Source: an uncultured Chitinophaga sp.
GTDB taxonomy: Bacteria > Bacteroidota > Bacteroidia > Chitinophagales > Chitinophagaceae
Reading direction: 5' to 3'
Assembly: GCF_937898475.1 (NCBI RefSeq)
Contig: NZ_CALEJS010000040.1
Coordinates: forward strand, 1-64,000
Length of the DNA stretch: 64,000 nucleotides
The notes under the pieces were generated by a model, which saw nothing but the letters and a program-made list of their open reading frames with translations, was not told the DNA's origin and made no database searches. Each line of letters starts with the position of its first letter. Position 1 is the first letter of the stretch. Shown here piece after piece: positions 17,511 to 26,247 of the stretch. The position numbers and the translations under genes are program-made.

Positions 17511-19848
17511 AATCTTCCAGGTTCACCTGTACTCTCATGGCCTTGAGGCCGCTGATGCCCTGCAGCTCTTCCAGTTCCAGCATTTCGATACCGGGTTTCA
17601 GGATGTTCTTGCTTTGCAGGAACTGTATGTACTTACGGTATTCTTCCATCTCTTTGGCATAGGCGTATACCACGGCGATGGTGTTGGGCTGCGTGAGGCG
17701 TTGTCCGCCGGGCTCCACATGCACTTTATCGATCCGTTTTTTCATGATTTCGTACCGGATGTTGTAAGCGCCTTCCACATCAAAACGTCTTTCGTCATGA
17801 CGGAAGCTGATGTCTATCGCATTGCTGTGCGCCAGGATCAGCTGCGTGGTTTGCAGCGGTACTTTCAGCTCTCCCTTGAGCTTGTGGGTCAGCCTTGCTA
17901 TTTCGGCCATGGACGACAGCTGCCACAGTCGCAGGTTGCGCAGGTAGAGCATGTCGAACTTACGGGACTGGGCAATGGACTGCCCGATATAGATGTTATA
18001 CTCTATCCCGTCTGTACGGTATTTTTCAAAGTAGCAGGGAAATGACAGCTGGATATTTTCCTTTTCCTTGTCCAGATACTGGCTGATGGCCATGTTGATG
18101 GCAGCCAGGCTGGCCTCATATTCCTGCCGGTTGCGGAGAATGTGGCCTTCTGCCTTATCGATGGTCTGGAAATACCTGTTCAGCAGCGGGTGCAGCGTTG
18201 GATGGCTGTCGTACAGGTGGCGGAACAGCGGGGCGATCTCCTGGTCAAGGAATTCGGTGATCTGCTGTTCTTCTTCAGACAGCATGGTGCTGTCTATCCC
18301 GCTCAGCAGGACATCATTCCTGACGCGCAATTCCTCCAGCAGGGGCAGATGTATGTTACCATCAATCTGTGCAAGGGTATCCTGTGTGAGCAGCAGCTGT
18401 TCGCGCAGATCTTCATGTATGGCATTGCTGCGTTCAATAGAAGAGTTGCGGATATCGATAGCGCCGTACAGCGGGTATACATCATTAAAGGTGATGTTGC
18501 CGATATAGTTACGCTCACCCGGAGGGGTGTGCAGGTAGTTCCAGGCGGCGTCAATGAATTTCCATTCCACTGCGGGCTGCAGGGCGGTGAATTCTTCTTT
18601 GATTACACCGGTGATGCGGTTGTTCAGGATGCTGAGGCTCCTGCTGACGAACATCTGCGCCATGGGATACAGCACTTCCATATGGCCGAGGGCTTCAAGG
18701 GTAATGGCGTTCTCCTGGGTGGAGGCCATCTCTATGATGCCCAGCAGGCCATCTTCATGCATTACCGGGGCCATGATAAAGCTTTTGATGCCTTTCAACG
18801 GCAGGTATTTCAGGAAGGGATACGGCTGCACGGTGGTCTCGTTCACGGTTGGCAGTATCAGCGGGTCCAGGGTTCCCAGCACATACTCCAGCATTTGCTG
18901 AAACAGGTGTTGCTGTGTTTTTTCGCTTCCCTTCATCCCCAGCACGATGTCTGTTTCGGTAAAGCGGGATTCGAGCAGGTAACGGCCGTTGATCTTGGGT
19001 ACGGGCAGCAGGTGTACGCTGGCGTCTTTGATCTGCGCGGCGGCCAGTATGTTCTCTTCGAACTTGCGGTAGCTTTTCAGTTCGTTCTTTTCGGTCATGT
19101 TCATGACCAGGTCTTTCACCCGGTTGAGCACCTGTTCCTGGGTAACATCCTTCACGGTCCAGATCACAAATCCTTCGAGGGTGAAAAGGCTGAGGGGCAG
19201 CACTTCTTCCAGCCACTCCAGGGAGGCCTGTTTAAGGCATACCTTGTCGTAGCAGAGGTCGGGCAGTGTGCCTTTTACCTTTACGTCTACAAAGCGGGGG
19301 TCTACCTTTACCTTCACATAGCCTTTGATGCCGTTGCTGTTGTCGGGGGTAGCTACGGTGTGGATGATCTCTGTGTCATAGCTCACGGGAAAATCATATA
19401 CTTTCTGGAGGATGAGCTTATACAGCCATTCCTTTTTATCGCGCTCCACTTTTTCGGTGGCGATGCCATGAGGAGCGGTAGCCAGGTGCTCACCATCTTT
19501 GGTGAAGACCTTTTTGAACTGTTCCGAGTAGTAAAAAATGGCAAACTTATATGGCATGCCGATGCCATAGATGTCCTTATCCATATCAGCGGTTACCGGG
19601 AAAACGTTGGCCGCTACGATGTCCAGTAATTCCTGGTGCGCTGCCACTTCTTCGGGCCCTTTGAAGGGCACGAGGGCGGTGGGGGTTTGTTCAAACTTAT
19701 CTACCAGCTGCTGGTAGTAAGATGCGCGCGTATCATCTCCCTTGGCTGCCTTTTCTTTCAGGAACCTCACGAAAGGAGCGAAGGATATACGGCTTTCAAT
19801 CACCCCTTCTTCTTTAAAAACGCCCGTTTGTGCGGTTAAAACTCTCAT
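17509..19848 (-). CDS. Large cytoplasmic protein with a GAF-like region, function unknown
   Basis: The 779-residue protein has no signal peptide or membrane segment. About residues 240-400 resemble a GAF domain (LPLKGIKSFIMAPVMHEDGLLGIIEMAS). The rest is helical, with a C-terminal part (QVNLED end) that I cannot assign. It looks like a Bacteroidota-specific cytoplasmic sensor or scaffold. ATG at 19848 is preferred to the TTG two codons upstream. A -7-like TAAATTTG on the minus strand (complement of 19955-19962) would give a leader of about 100 bases. It is a single gene, downstream of lysA but separated by a repeat element. Confidence 0.55.
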   Translation of the reverse strand: MRVLTAQTGVFKEEGVIESRISFAPFVRFLKEKAAKGDDTRASYYQQLVDKFEQTPTALVPFKGPEEVAAHQELLDIVAANVFPVTADMDKDIYGIGMPYKFAIFYYSEQFKKVFTKDGEHLATAPHGIATEKVERDKKEWLYKLILQKVYDFPVSYDTEIIHTVATPDNSNGIKGYVKVKVDPRFVDVKVKGTLPDLCYDKVCLKQASLEWLEEVLPLSLFTLEGFVIWTVKDVTQEQVLNRVKDLVMNMTEKNELKSYRKFEENILAAAQIKDASVHLLPVPKINGRYLLESRFTETDIVLGMKGSEKTQQHLFQQMLEYVLGTLDPLILPTVNETTVQPYPFLKYLPLKGIKSFIMAPVMHEDGLLGIIEMASTQENAITLEALGHMEVLYPMAQMFVSRSLSILNNRITGVIKEEFTALQPAVEWKFIDAAWNYLHTPPGERNYIGNITFNDVYPLYGAIDIRNSSIERSNAIHEDLREQLLLTQDTLAQIDGNIHLPLLEELRVRNDVLLSGIDSTMLSEEEQQITEFLDQEIAPLFRHLYDSHPTLHPLLNRYFQTIDKAEGHILRNRQEYEASLAAINMAISQYLDKEKENIQLSFPCYFEKYRTDGIEYNIYIGQSIAQSRKFDMLYLRNLRLWQLSSMAEIARLTHKLKGELKVPLQTTQLILAHSNAIDISFRHDERRFDVEGAYNIRYEIMKKRIDKVHVEPGGQRLTQPNTIAVVYAYAKEMEEYRKYIQFLQSKNILKPGIEMLELEELQGISGLKAMRVQVNLED

Positions 19849-19978
19849 AATCAACTAGCGTATAAATTAAACCATTCCCAATATTTTGTCATAGAAAGGT
19901 AACGTCTAACAGTGTGACCGTTTGTGCAGGAATAAGCAGTGGAAGGAAGTTTTGCAAATTTATAACATTTTTTGCCAA

Positions 19979-20181
19979 GTTTGAAGTTTGAGGTTTGAGG
20001 TTTGAAGATTGAGGTTCGTTAAAATGTTAAAGGTTCAGTACCTGTATACCCAAAAAGGAACACTTGTACCAAACCTTGAAACCGGGACTTCAAAGCAACC
20101 TCAAACCCGGAACGAACTTCAAATTTCACACCTCAAACCTCGAACGAACTTCAAACTTCGAACGAGGCTCAAACTCCAAAC
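19979..20181. repeat. Intergenic word-repeat hairpin B (TTTGAGG arms, shared core)
   Basis: The left arm (19979-20012) is built from TTTGAAG and TTTGAGG words. The right side (20084-20181) has their complements (CTTCAAA, CCTCAAA), so the transcript could fold into a long imperfect hairpin. The middle, 20013-20070, begins GGTTCGTTA and ends AACACTTGTACC; it is clearly homologous to the middle of the element at 23363-23537. It fills the gap between lysA's stop and the GAF-like gene. No ORF is convincing inside it. Confidence 0.75.
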
Positions 20182-20183
20182 TT

Positions 20184-21413
20184 TTACATCTCAATTTCCA
20201 CCTGGTTTTTGAGGAGATCGTCGAGGGTGTCTCTTTTGCGGATCAGCTGAGGCCTGCCGTCTTTCACCATTACTTCGGCCGGTTTGAGGCGGGAGTTAAA
20301 GTTGGAAGACATTTCGAAGCCGTAGGCGCCTGCATTATAGAATACGAGGTAGTCGCCTTCCCGCACTTCATTGAGTTTACGGTCCCAGCCGAAGGTATCT
20401 GTTTCGCAGATATTTCCTACCACGGTGTAGATCCGTTCAGTGCCTTTGGGATTGGAGATATTCTTGATAAGATGGAATGCATCGTAGAACATGGGGCGGA
20501 TCAGGTGATTGAAGCCTGAGTTAACGCCTACGAACACGGTAGCGGTGGTTTGTTTGATGACGTTGGTTTTCACCACGAAATAGCCGCTCTGGCTTACGAG
20601 GAACTTTCCGGGTTCGAACCACAGCTGCAGCGGGCGGCTGTAATTTTTATTAAAGCCGTTGAAAGCATCTGAAAGCTTTTTGCCCAGCAGATCGATGTCT
20701 GTTTCCGGGTCGCCCTGCTGGTAGGCTACTTTAAACCCGCTGCCCAGGTCAATAAACTCCAGGTCGGGGAAGTGTTCTGCCATTTCGAACATGATCTCCA
20801 CGCCGCGCAGGAACACGTCTACATCCTTTATTTCGGAGCCGGTGTGCATATGCAGCCCGGTTACTTTGAGGCGGGTGCTTTTCACGATACGCTCTATATG
20901 CCGCAGCTGGTGGATGGAGATACCGAATTTGCTGTCCACATGACCGGTAGAGATCTTGAAGTTGCCGCCGGCCATGATGTGGGGGTTCAGGCGGATGCAG
21001 ATAGGATAGCTGCCGCCGAAGGTATTGCCAAACTGTTCGAGTATGGAGATATTATCGATATTGATGTTTACGCCCAGGTCTTTAGCGGCGATGATCTCCT
21101 GCAGATCCACGCAGTTGGGCGTAAAGATGATATGCTTGGGATCGAAGCCGGCTTTGAGGCCCAGCTGTACTTCCTGGATGGACACGGTATCCAGTCCGCA
21201 GCCCAGGGAGTTGATGTACTTCAGCACATTGATATTGGTGAGGGCCTTACAGGCGTAGAAGAAACGGGCGTCCGTCTTCGAAAAGGCCTTTTGCAGCTTT
21301 TCGTACTGGGTTTTGATCTTTTCTGCGTGGTACACGTAAACGGGGGTACCGAATTCTTCTGCTATCTTCACCAGGAAATCGGCGGAGAGAACATCGCTTT
21401 GTTTAGTAGCCAT
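20184..21413 (-). CDS. lysA: Diaminopimelate decarboxylase
   Basis: LysA makes L-lysine from meso-diaminopimelate using PLP. The 409-residue length is normal. The PLP lysine is Lys56 in FYACKALTN; the family histidine is in HMHTGSE; the active-site cysteine region is GNICETDTF near the C-terminus, and LGSGF is a phosphate loop. It is on its own, with a promoter at 21433-21463 on the minus strand. The flanking repeats at 19979-20181 and 21442-21540 separate it from its neighbours. Confidence 0.95.
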   Translation of the reverse strand: MATKQSDVLSADFLVKIAEEFGTPVYVYHAEKIKTQYEKLQKAFSKTDARFFYACKALTNINVLKYINSLGCGLDTVSIQEVQLGLKAGFDPKHIIFTPNCVDLQEIIAAKDLGVNINIDNISILEQFGNTFGGSYPICIRLNPHIMAGGNFKISTGHVDSKFGISIHQLRHIERIVKSTRLKVTGLHMHTGSEIKDVDVFLRGVEIMFEMAEHFPDLEFIDLGSGFKVAYQQGDPETDIDLLGKKLSDAFNGFNKNYSRPLQLWFEPGKFLVSQSGYFVVKTNVIKQTTATVFVGVNSGFNHLIRPMFYDAFHLIKNISNPKGTERIYTVVGNICETDTFGWDRKLNEVREGDYLVFYNAGAYGFEMSSNFNSRLKPAEVMVKDGRPQLIRKRDTLDDLLKNQVEIEM

Positions 21414-21432
21414 CTATTATATAATAAGGATG

Positions 21433-21463
21433 CAAAGATAGATTCCAAATCCCAATTCCCAAA
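21433..21463 (-). promoter_or_regulatory. lysA promoter whose -33 box lies in a repeat
   Basis: On the minus strand the -7 box TATCTTTG (complement of 21433-21440) is preceded at exactly 19 bp by TTTG (complement of 21460-21463). The -33 box is part of the TTTGGAA word repeat. The start codon is 20 bases after the -7 box. Confidence 0.6.
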
Positions 21464-21540
21464 TTCCAAACAAGACAGTGTCTAAATGAACCCTTTATTC
21501 CCCTTGGAATTTGGTATTTGGAATTTGGAATTTTGCATTT
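21442..21540. repeat. Intergenic word-repeat hairpin D (TTCCAAAT / ATTTGGAA)
   Basis: The left arm 21442-21470 is made of TTCCAAAT-type words and the right arm 21504-21540 of their complements (TTGGAATTTGG, TATTTGGAA). The arms are separated by about 33 bases. They form a long imperfect inverted repeat between hslR-like gene's stop and lysA's start. Similar pairs occur at 26843-26990 and 34709-34815. Confidence 0.75.
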
Positions 21541-21544
21541 GCCT

Positions 21545-21937
21545 TCAGGCATCCCCTTCCATGAACTCGTCGAGGTCACGCCGTTCCCGTTTGGTGGGGC
21601 GGCCTATTTTGCTGGGCCGTTTACCGGTATAGAAGCTGGCGCTTACCCGCTGGTTGAATTGCTTATCTTCTTCAGGGGTGATGTCTACATAGTATTTAAT
21701 GGCCTCCGTATACTGGAGCCTGTTATGCAGCAGGCCGGTGACTTCGATCTTCCAGCGGCGGGCTTCGGTTTTCACTTCGTACTGATCGCCGAGGCTTACG
21801 GTACGGGCAGCTTTTACGGCTGCGCCATTGAGTCTTACCTTGCCTGCATCGCAGGCTGCAGCGGCCTGGCTGCGGGTTTTGAATATACGGATGGCCCAGA
21901 GGTATTTATCTACCCGGAGCTTTTCTGTTGCTGGCAT
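21545..21937 (-). CDS. S4-domain RNA-binding protein (Hsp15/HslR-like)
   Basis: A 130-residue protein with an S4 RNA-binding domain in its first 60 residues (LRVDKYLWAIRIFKTRSQA, DAGKVRLNG). A basic C-terminal tail (RPSKIGRPTKRERRDLDEF) follows, as in Hsp15. Hsp15 binds 50S subunits carrying stalled nascent chains after heat shock. The start is 7 bp after the M20 dipeptidase stop, so the two form an operon. The symbol is withheld because several S4 families look alike. Confidence 0.8.
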   Translation of the reverse strand: MPATEKLRVDKYLWAIRIFKTRSQAAAACDAGKVRLNGAAVKAARTVSLGDQYEVKTEARRWKIEVTGLLHNRLQYTEAIKYYVDITPEEDKQFNQRVSASFYTGKRPSKIGRPTKRERRDLDEFMEGDA

Positions 21938-21944
21938 ACAATGC

Positions 21945-23318
21945 TCACTTTTTGCTCATCTCCGCAAAGTATTGATGGAAATAGGGGATGGTCTCAATTC
22001 CTTTATAGAAGTTCTCCAGCCCGTATTTCTCGTTGGGAGAGTGCAGGTTATCACTATCCAGGCCAAAGCCCATGAGGATGGTCTTCAGGCCCAGCTCTTT
22101 CTCAAACAGCGCCACGATGGGAATGCTGCCCCCGCCACGCACCGGGATGGGCGCTTTGCCAAAAGTGCTTTCTATGGCCTTGCTGGCCGCCTTGAAAGCA
22201 ATATGGTCTGTAGGCGTAACGTAGGGGCTTCCGCCATGGTGGGCAGTTACCTTTACTTTTACTGTTTTGGGCGCAATTTTTTCGAAATGTGCTTTGAACA
22301 GCTCAGATATTTCTATCCAGTCCTGGTTGGGCACCAGGCGCATGGAGATCTTGGCGGATGCTTTGGACGGCAGTACGGTTTTGGAGCCTTCGCCGGTGTA
22401 ACCACCCCAGATACCGTTCACCTCCAGGGTAGGACGGATACCGGTACGTTCGATGGTAGAAAATCCTTTCTCACCCCAGAGTTCATCGATGCCCAGGTCC
22501 TGTTTGTACTCCGCTTCGTTGAAAGGCGCTTTGTTCAGGGCGTCCCTTTCTTCTTTGGAAAGCTCCAGCACTTTATCATAGAAGCCGGGGATGGTGATGT
22601 GATTGTACTCATCGTGCATGGAGGCAATGAGCTGGCAGAGGATGGTGGCCGGGTTGGCCACTGCGCCGCCGTATACGCCGGAGTGCAGGTCGCGGTTGGG
22701 ACCTGTTACCTCCACTTCCATGTAGGAGAGTCCGCGGAGACCGGTGTCCAGGGAAGGATTTTCCAGGCTGATCATAGCGGTATCGGAGATCAGCACTACG
22801 TCGGCCTTCAGGCGTTCTTTGTTCTCTTTCACAAAGATGCCGAGGTTGGCGGAGCCTACTTCCTCCTCTCCTTCTATCATGAATTTGATATTGCAGGGCA
22901 GGGTGCTGGTTTTGGTCATGATCTCGAAGGCCTTCACGTGCATGTAGAACTGGCCTTTATCGTCGGCACTGCCGCGGGCAAAGATCTTACCGTCTTTAAT
23001 GACCGGCTCAAAGGGGCCGCTGTGCCAGAGCTCCAGCGGATCGGCGGGCTGTACGTCGTAGTGGCCGTATACGAGCACGGTAGGTAATGCCGGATCTATT
23101 ATCTTTTCACCGTAAACGATAGGGTGGCCGGCGGTGGGGCATACTTCCACCTTATCTGCGCCGGCTTCCTGCAGCCGCTGCTTTACGGCTTCTGCGCAAT
23201 CCTTCACGTCCTGGTTAAAGCGGGAATCTGCGCTCACAGAGGGAATGCGCAGCAGTGCTAACAATTCATCCAGGAAACGGTCTTTATGATTTGCCTGGTA
23301 ATCTTTCCATACTTGCAT
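21945..23318 (-). CDS. M20 family metallo-dipeptidase
   Basis: The 457-residue protein matches CNDP-type M20 dipeptidases, which cleave dipeptides in the cytoplasm with two zinc ions. Metal motifs are GHYDVQP (first His and Asp), ARGSADDKGQ (bridging Asp) and EGEEEVGS (Glu pair). The lid domain has HSGVYGG and the C-terminus RGGGSIPIV. No signal peptide is seen. It is first in a two-gene operon with the S4 protein and is divergent from the sigma-factor locus. Confidence 0.9.
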   Translation of the reverse strand: MQVWKDYQANHKDRFLDELLALLRIPSVSADSRFNQDVKDCAEAVKQRLQEAGADKVEVCPTAGHPIVYGEKIIDPALPTVLVYGHYDVQPADPLELWHSGPFEPVIKDGKIFARGSADDKGQFYMHVKAFEIMTKTSTLPCNIKFMIEGEEEVGSANLGIFVKENKERLKADVVLISDTAMISLENPSLDTGLRGLSYMEVEVTGPNRDLHSGVYGGAVANPATILCQLIASMHDEYNHITIPGFYDKVLELSKEERDALNKAPFNEAEYKQDLGIDELWGEKGFSTIERTGIRPTLEVNGIWGGYTGEGSKTVLPSKASAKISMRLVPNQDWIEISELFKAHFEKIAPKTVKVKVTAHHGGSPYVTPTDHIAFKAASKAIESTFGKAPIPVRGGGSIPIVALFEKELGLKTILMGFGLDSDNLHSPNEKYGLENFYKGIETIPYFHQYFAEMSKK

Positions 23319-23362
23319 ATTCAGGAATATTAAGTCTTACAATGGGGTGCAATTTAAGGGAA

Positions 23363-23537
23363 AGTTTCAAGTTTGGGGTTTGAGGTTTGAAGTTTGAGGT
23401 CTGCGGTTTGAGGTTCGTTAGAGGTTAAAGGTTCGGTTCTGATGTATCAAAAGAAACACTTGTACCAGGCTGATACCCAACCCTGCACCTGCAACGTCAA
23501 ACGACCCTCAAACCCCAAACCTGAGACCTCAAACTTT
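23363..23537. repeat. Intergenic word-repeat hairpin C (shares a core with element B)
   Basis: The left arm is GTTTGAGG/GTTTGAAG words (23363-23411), the right arm their complements (about 23495-23537). The middle, 23412-23466, is homologous to 20013-20070: GGTTCGTTA...GTTAAAGGTTC...AACACTTGTACC. The stretch 23538-23675 that follows is AT-rich non-coding DNA before the small ORF. Confidence 0.75.
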
Positions 23538-23675
23538 ACATATTTAAAGTATTATACTTTGAAACTTCCGGGTATACCTAAACGCCGGATTTTAAATATC
23601 AAGCTGATACTGTTTCAATTATTTAACTTTATTAACCAATAATTAACTTTTTGTTGTAACTTTTAATAGGAAATT

Positions 23676-23771
23676 ATGGCCGCCAAGAAACGAACACCTA
23701 AACAGAGAGCGGGTTTCGACCAAAAAACAGCTCATAATTTTCACCTATTATCGCAAAAAGCAACGATATGA
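23676..23771 (+). CDS. Possible 31-residue leader peptide coupled to the sigma factor
   Basis: An ATG preceded by AATAGGAAATT opens a frame of 31 codons encoding a basic peptide (MAAKKRTPKQRAGFDQKTAH...). Its TGA overlaps the ATG of the sigma gene (ATGA, 23768-23771), the classic arrangement for translational coupling. It could be a real microprotein, a leader that sets sigma-factor translation, or chance. Nothing recognisable is seen in the sequence. Confidence 0.4.
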   Translation: MAAKKRTPKQRAGFDQKTAHNFHLLSQKATI

Positions 23772-24193
23772 CTAGTATTGATGATATGGCTGTATTATCA
23801 GAGTTAAAACTGGGTAATATAAAGGCGTACCAATATTTCTTCCTGAAATATTACAAACCTTTATGCCTGAAAGCCTTTACTATGGTAGGTAATATGAAAC
23901 GTGCGCAGGACGTTGTACAGCATACATTCATACGTATATGGGAAGAAAAACTATATCTTGACATACAGCAATCGGTAGGAGGCTTCCTCTATCAACAGGT
24001 TCATTTAGATTGTCTGGACCAGGCCCGGGAGCCCCGGAATGAAAATGGTGAAGAACAATATCTCCCACACCCAAACGAGAACGCAACAGAACACCAGGAG
24101 CTTCGTAAGCAGGTTTTAAGTTCCCTTGATAATATGCCTGCGGAAAAATTAAAACTGGCCCTGGAGGATATACGTCGTATACGGTATAGCTAA
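23768..24193 (+). CDS. ECF-like sigma factor lacking region 4
   Basis: The 141-residue protein has a sigma-70 region 2 (LKLGNIKAYQYFFLKYYKPLCLKAF, AQDVVQHTFIRIWE). After the linker it stops at EDIRRIRYS, where the family normally carries about 45-50 more residues forming the -35-recognising helix-turn-helix. No region-4 remnant is visible in the 30 bases before the FecR gene. It may be decayed, or act with another partner. Its start overlaps the 31-codon ORF and it is followed by a FecR protein, the usual order for sigma/anti-sigma pairs. Confidence 0.65.
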   Translation: MTSIDDMAVLSELKLGNIKAYQYFFLKYYKPLCLKAFTMVGNMKRAQDVVQHTFIRIWEEKLYLDIQQSVGGFLYQQVHLDCLDQAREPRNENGEEQYLPHPNENATEHQELRKQVLSSLDNMPAEKLKLALEDIRRIRYS

Positions 24194-24223
24194 AACGTCG
24201 AACTTTCTTATGTGCTTTTCTAT

Positions 24224-25438
24224 ATGAAATTTAATGAAGAACACATTTACCAACTATTGCTGGAAAAGCAATTAGGCGAGATCAGTAAAGAGAATGACAG
24301 GTATCTGCAGCAGGTGATTCAACAAGACGAGCACGTACGCAATTGCTGGTTTGAACTCGAGAATGCCAAAATTGCCACCAACAATGATATCCTGGAAGAC
24401 CTCCGGGCCGACCTTGCCTGGTGCAAGATAGAGGCCCTGTTAAGGCCCGCCCCCTCTTTCGGTACAAGGGTGCTGACGTTCATGAAAAGATATCGTGCAG
24501 CAGCCGCCGTCGCCGGTGTGCTGATCACTTTCTCAGGTTTTGCCTATTATAATGGCTGGCTGCAACGTTCCTCCCAACCGGCAGCCGGCGTGGTAGCCAG
24601 TGCAACCCCTACCCCTGCGGCAAAAGGCCGGCTGATAAAGGCAAAGGCCAAAACGGAGACCCCGCCTGGCCCGGAGCAGTTGCCTGCAAATAATAATACC
24701 GCCCAACAGGATGCAAAGACGCAGGCGGCGCCTGCAACAGCGCAGACACCTGCATCAGCGCCTGCAGCGCAGGATGATGATAATAACGTTACGGTGGAAT
24801 GGAATACACTGACCGTACCGCCAAAAACGGATTACAGGATTGAGCTGGCAGATGGAACGGAAGTACACCTGAACGCCAGTTCCACTTTGCGTTTTCCTTT
24901 TATCTTCCCTGGCAAGACAAGAGAAGTTTACCTGGAAGGCGAAGCCTATTTTATTGTGGCCAAGAATCCCAAACAACCTTTTATTGTACATACGCCCAGC
25001 ACGTCTGTGAAGGCGCTGGGCACTGCTTTTAACATTAACTCCTACGATTCCGGTATGATCATTACATCACTGGTGCAGGGCGCCGCAGTTACTGATGTAG
25101 GCGATACACTGGACGTAACGCTCAAACCCGGGTATGAGGCTATTTACCGTACCGGTGAACGGTTCAAGGTAAAACGTTTTGATGAATCCATAACGCTTGG
25201 ATGGCGGGAAGGCATCTACCGCTTCCGCAACAAAAATTTGCGGGAACTGGAGCCGGTTATTCAGCGCTGGTTTGGACTTAAATTAGCATTTGACAGACAA
25301 TCGATGGCAGCTATGCAGTATTCCGGTTGTCTTGAGAAAGACAAACCCCTGCAGGATTTCCTGGAGCAATTGTCATCCTCGCTGAACATCGGGTATCGTA
25401 TCTACGATAATACGATCCATTTTCACCCACGGACATAA
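24224..25438 (+). CDS. FecR-type transmembrane anti-sigma factor
   Basis: A 404-residue protein with a cytoplasmic N-terminus (about 1-85), one membrane segment (RAAAAVAGVLITFSGFAYY), an Ala/Pro/Thr-rich periplasmic linker (about 115-185), a FecR domain (YRIELADGTEVHLNASS, REVYLEGEAYF, VKALGTAFNI) and a C-terminal DUF4974-like part (REGIYRFRNKNLRELEPVIQRW). It should hold or activate the sigma factor just upstream. ATG at 24224 is preferred to the upstream start. Unusually, no SusC/TonB receptor follows, so the signal source is not visible. Confidence 0.85.
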   Translation: MKFNEEHIYQLLLEKQLGEISKENDRYLQQVIQQDEHVRNCWFELENAKIATNNDILEDLRADLAWCKIEALLRPAPSFGTRVLTFMKRYRAAAAVAGVLITFSGFAYYNGWLQRSSQPAAGVVASATPTPAAKGRLIKAKAKTETPPGPEQLPANNNTAQQDAKTQAAPATAQTPASAPAAQDDDNNVTVEWNTLTVPPKTDYRIELADGTEVHLNASSTLRFPFIFPGKTREVYLEGEAYFIVAKNPKQPFIVHTPSTSVKALGTAFNINSYDSGMIITSLVQGAAVTDVGDTLDVTLKPGYEAIYRTGERFKVKRFDESITLGWREGIYRFRNKNLRELEPVIQRWFGLKLAFDRQSMAAMQYSGCLEKDKPLQDFLEQLSSSLNIGYRIYDNTIHFHPRT

Positions 25439-25469
25439 ACAAACGAAACGATAAACGACAGGAAAAGTA

Positions 25470-25934
25470 TCAGGAGATCAGTTTTTGCCTGAGCAGGAAT
25501 TCCAGCTTTTCATTTACATCCAGCAATTTGGCCGTCAGTTCCCTGTTCTCTTTACGAAGGGCGTACACTTCATAGGCCTTTTCAATATTATGCCGGAGCT
25601 CTTCTTCATTCCATGGTTTGGAGAAGTATTTATATACCTGGCCTTTGTTGATGGCATCGATCACCGCGTTGATATCTGCATAACCGGTGAGCAGTATACG
25701 GATAGGTTCAGGATATTTTTCCAGTATGGATTCGAAGAATTCGATGCCTGTCATCTTAGGCATCCGCTGGTCTGAAATTATGATGTGGATATCGTTTTCT
25801 GACAGGATCTTCACTGCCTCTTCTGCCGATTCGGCGGTAAATACCGTATACAGCCTGCGAAAAGAAGCTTTGAAGGCGTTCAGATTGTGTATCTCGTCAT
25901 CGATATAGAGAATATGGATGTGTTGCACACTCAT
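25470..25934 (-). CDS. Single-domain response regulator with C-terminal coiled coil
   Basis: The 154-residue protein is a receiver domain with acidic pocket IDDE, phospho-acceptor Asp55 (SDQRMP) and a conserved lysine in YFSKPW. The ILLTGYADINAVIDAINKGQ signature is that of receivers normally joined to HD-GYP or histidine-kinase modules. Here a heptad-like tail (ENRELTAKLLDVNEKLEFLL) replaces the output domain. It probably relays phosphate or binds a partner. No cognate kinase is adjacent; it is convergent with the FecR gene. Confidence 0.85.
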   Translation of the reverse strand: MSVQHIHILYIDDEIHNLNAFKASFRRLYTVFTAESAEEAVKILSENDIHIIISDQRMPKMTGIEFFESILEKYPEPIRILLTGYADINAVIDAINKGQVYKYFSKPWNEEELRHNIEKAYEVYALRKENRELTAKLLDVNEKLEFLLRQKLIS

Positions 25935-26119
25935 TGAGGAGTCTTAGCTCTAAGTTAATTAAAATAAATGAGTTACAAACAATAAAACCACATCTGAGTT
26001 AAAAGCAGGATTTGCATTTAGATGAGGGTGATGAATACTCCGGCAAAATTATATATAAACAGCATGATTTTGGCCCTATTTTTTCAGTAGACTGTGCAGT
26101 AACAGCGGTGGAGATTGTT
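25935..26119. other. Non-coding, AT-rich divergent spacer
   Basis: No ORF, hairpin or clear promoter for the leftward response regulator gene is visible here. The rightward LemA promoter begins just after it. Confidence 0.5.
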
Positions 26120-26150
26120 TTTGTGATTTGATGAATTTCGTGTAGGTTTG
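26120..26150 (+). promoter_or_regulatory. Promoter of the LemA-TPM operon
   Basis: TTTG (26120-26123), 19 bp, then TAGGTTTG (26143-26150) is a full match to the Bacteroidota consensus. The leader to the LemA start codon would be about 90 bases. Confidence 0.65.
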
Positions 26151-26247
26151 ATACATCCCAACCCAATGCGCTGTTAAACTGCACTAAACCAGCAAGCTAT
26201 TAGGGGCAATATATCTTAATGTGAAATCATAAAATCAAATATTGAAG

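Noticed and set aside
18142..19629. 495-codon plus-strand ORF opposite the GAF-like gene
   Set aside because: It is a shadow of the minus-strand gene, with no recognisable domain and biased composition.
21828..23087. 419-codon plus-strand ORF opposite the M20 dipeptidase
   Set aside because: The minus-strand frame has full M20 motifs; this frame is its antisense shadow.
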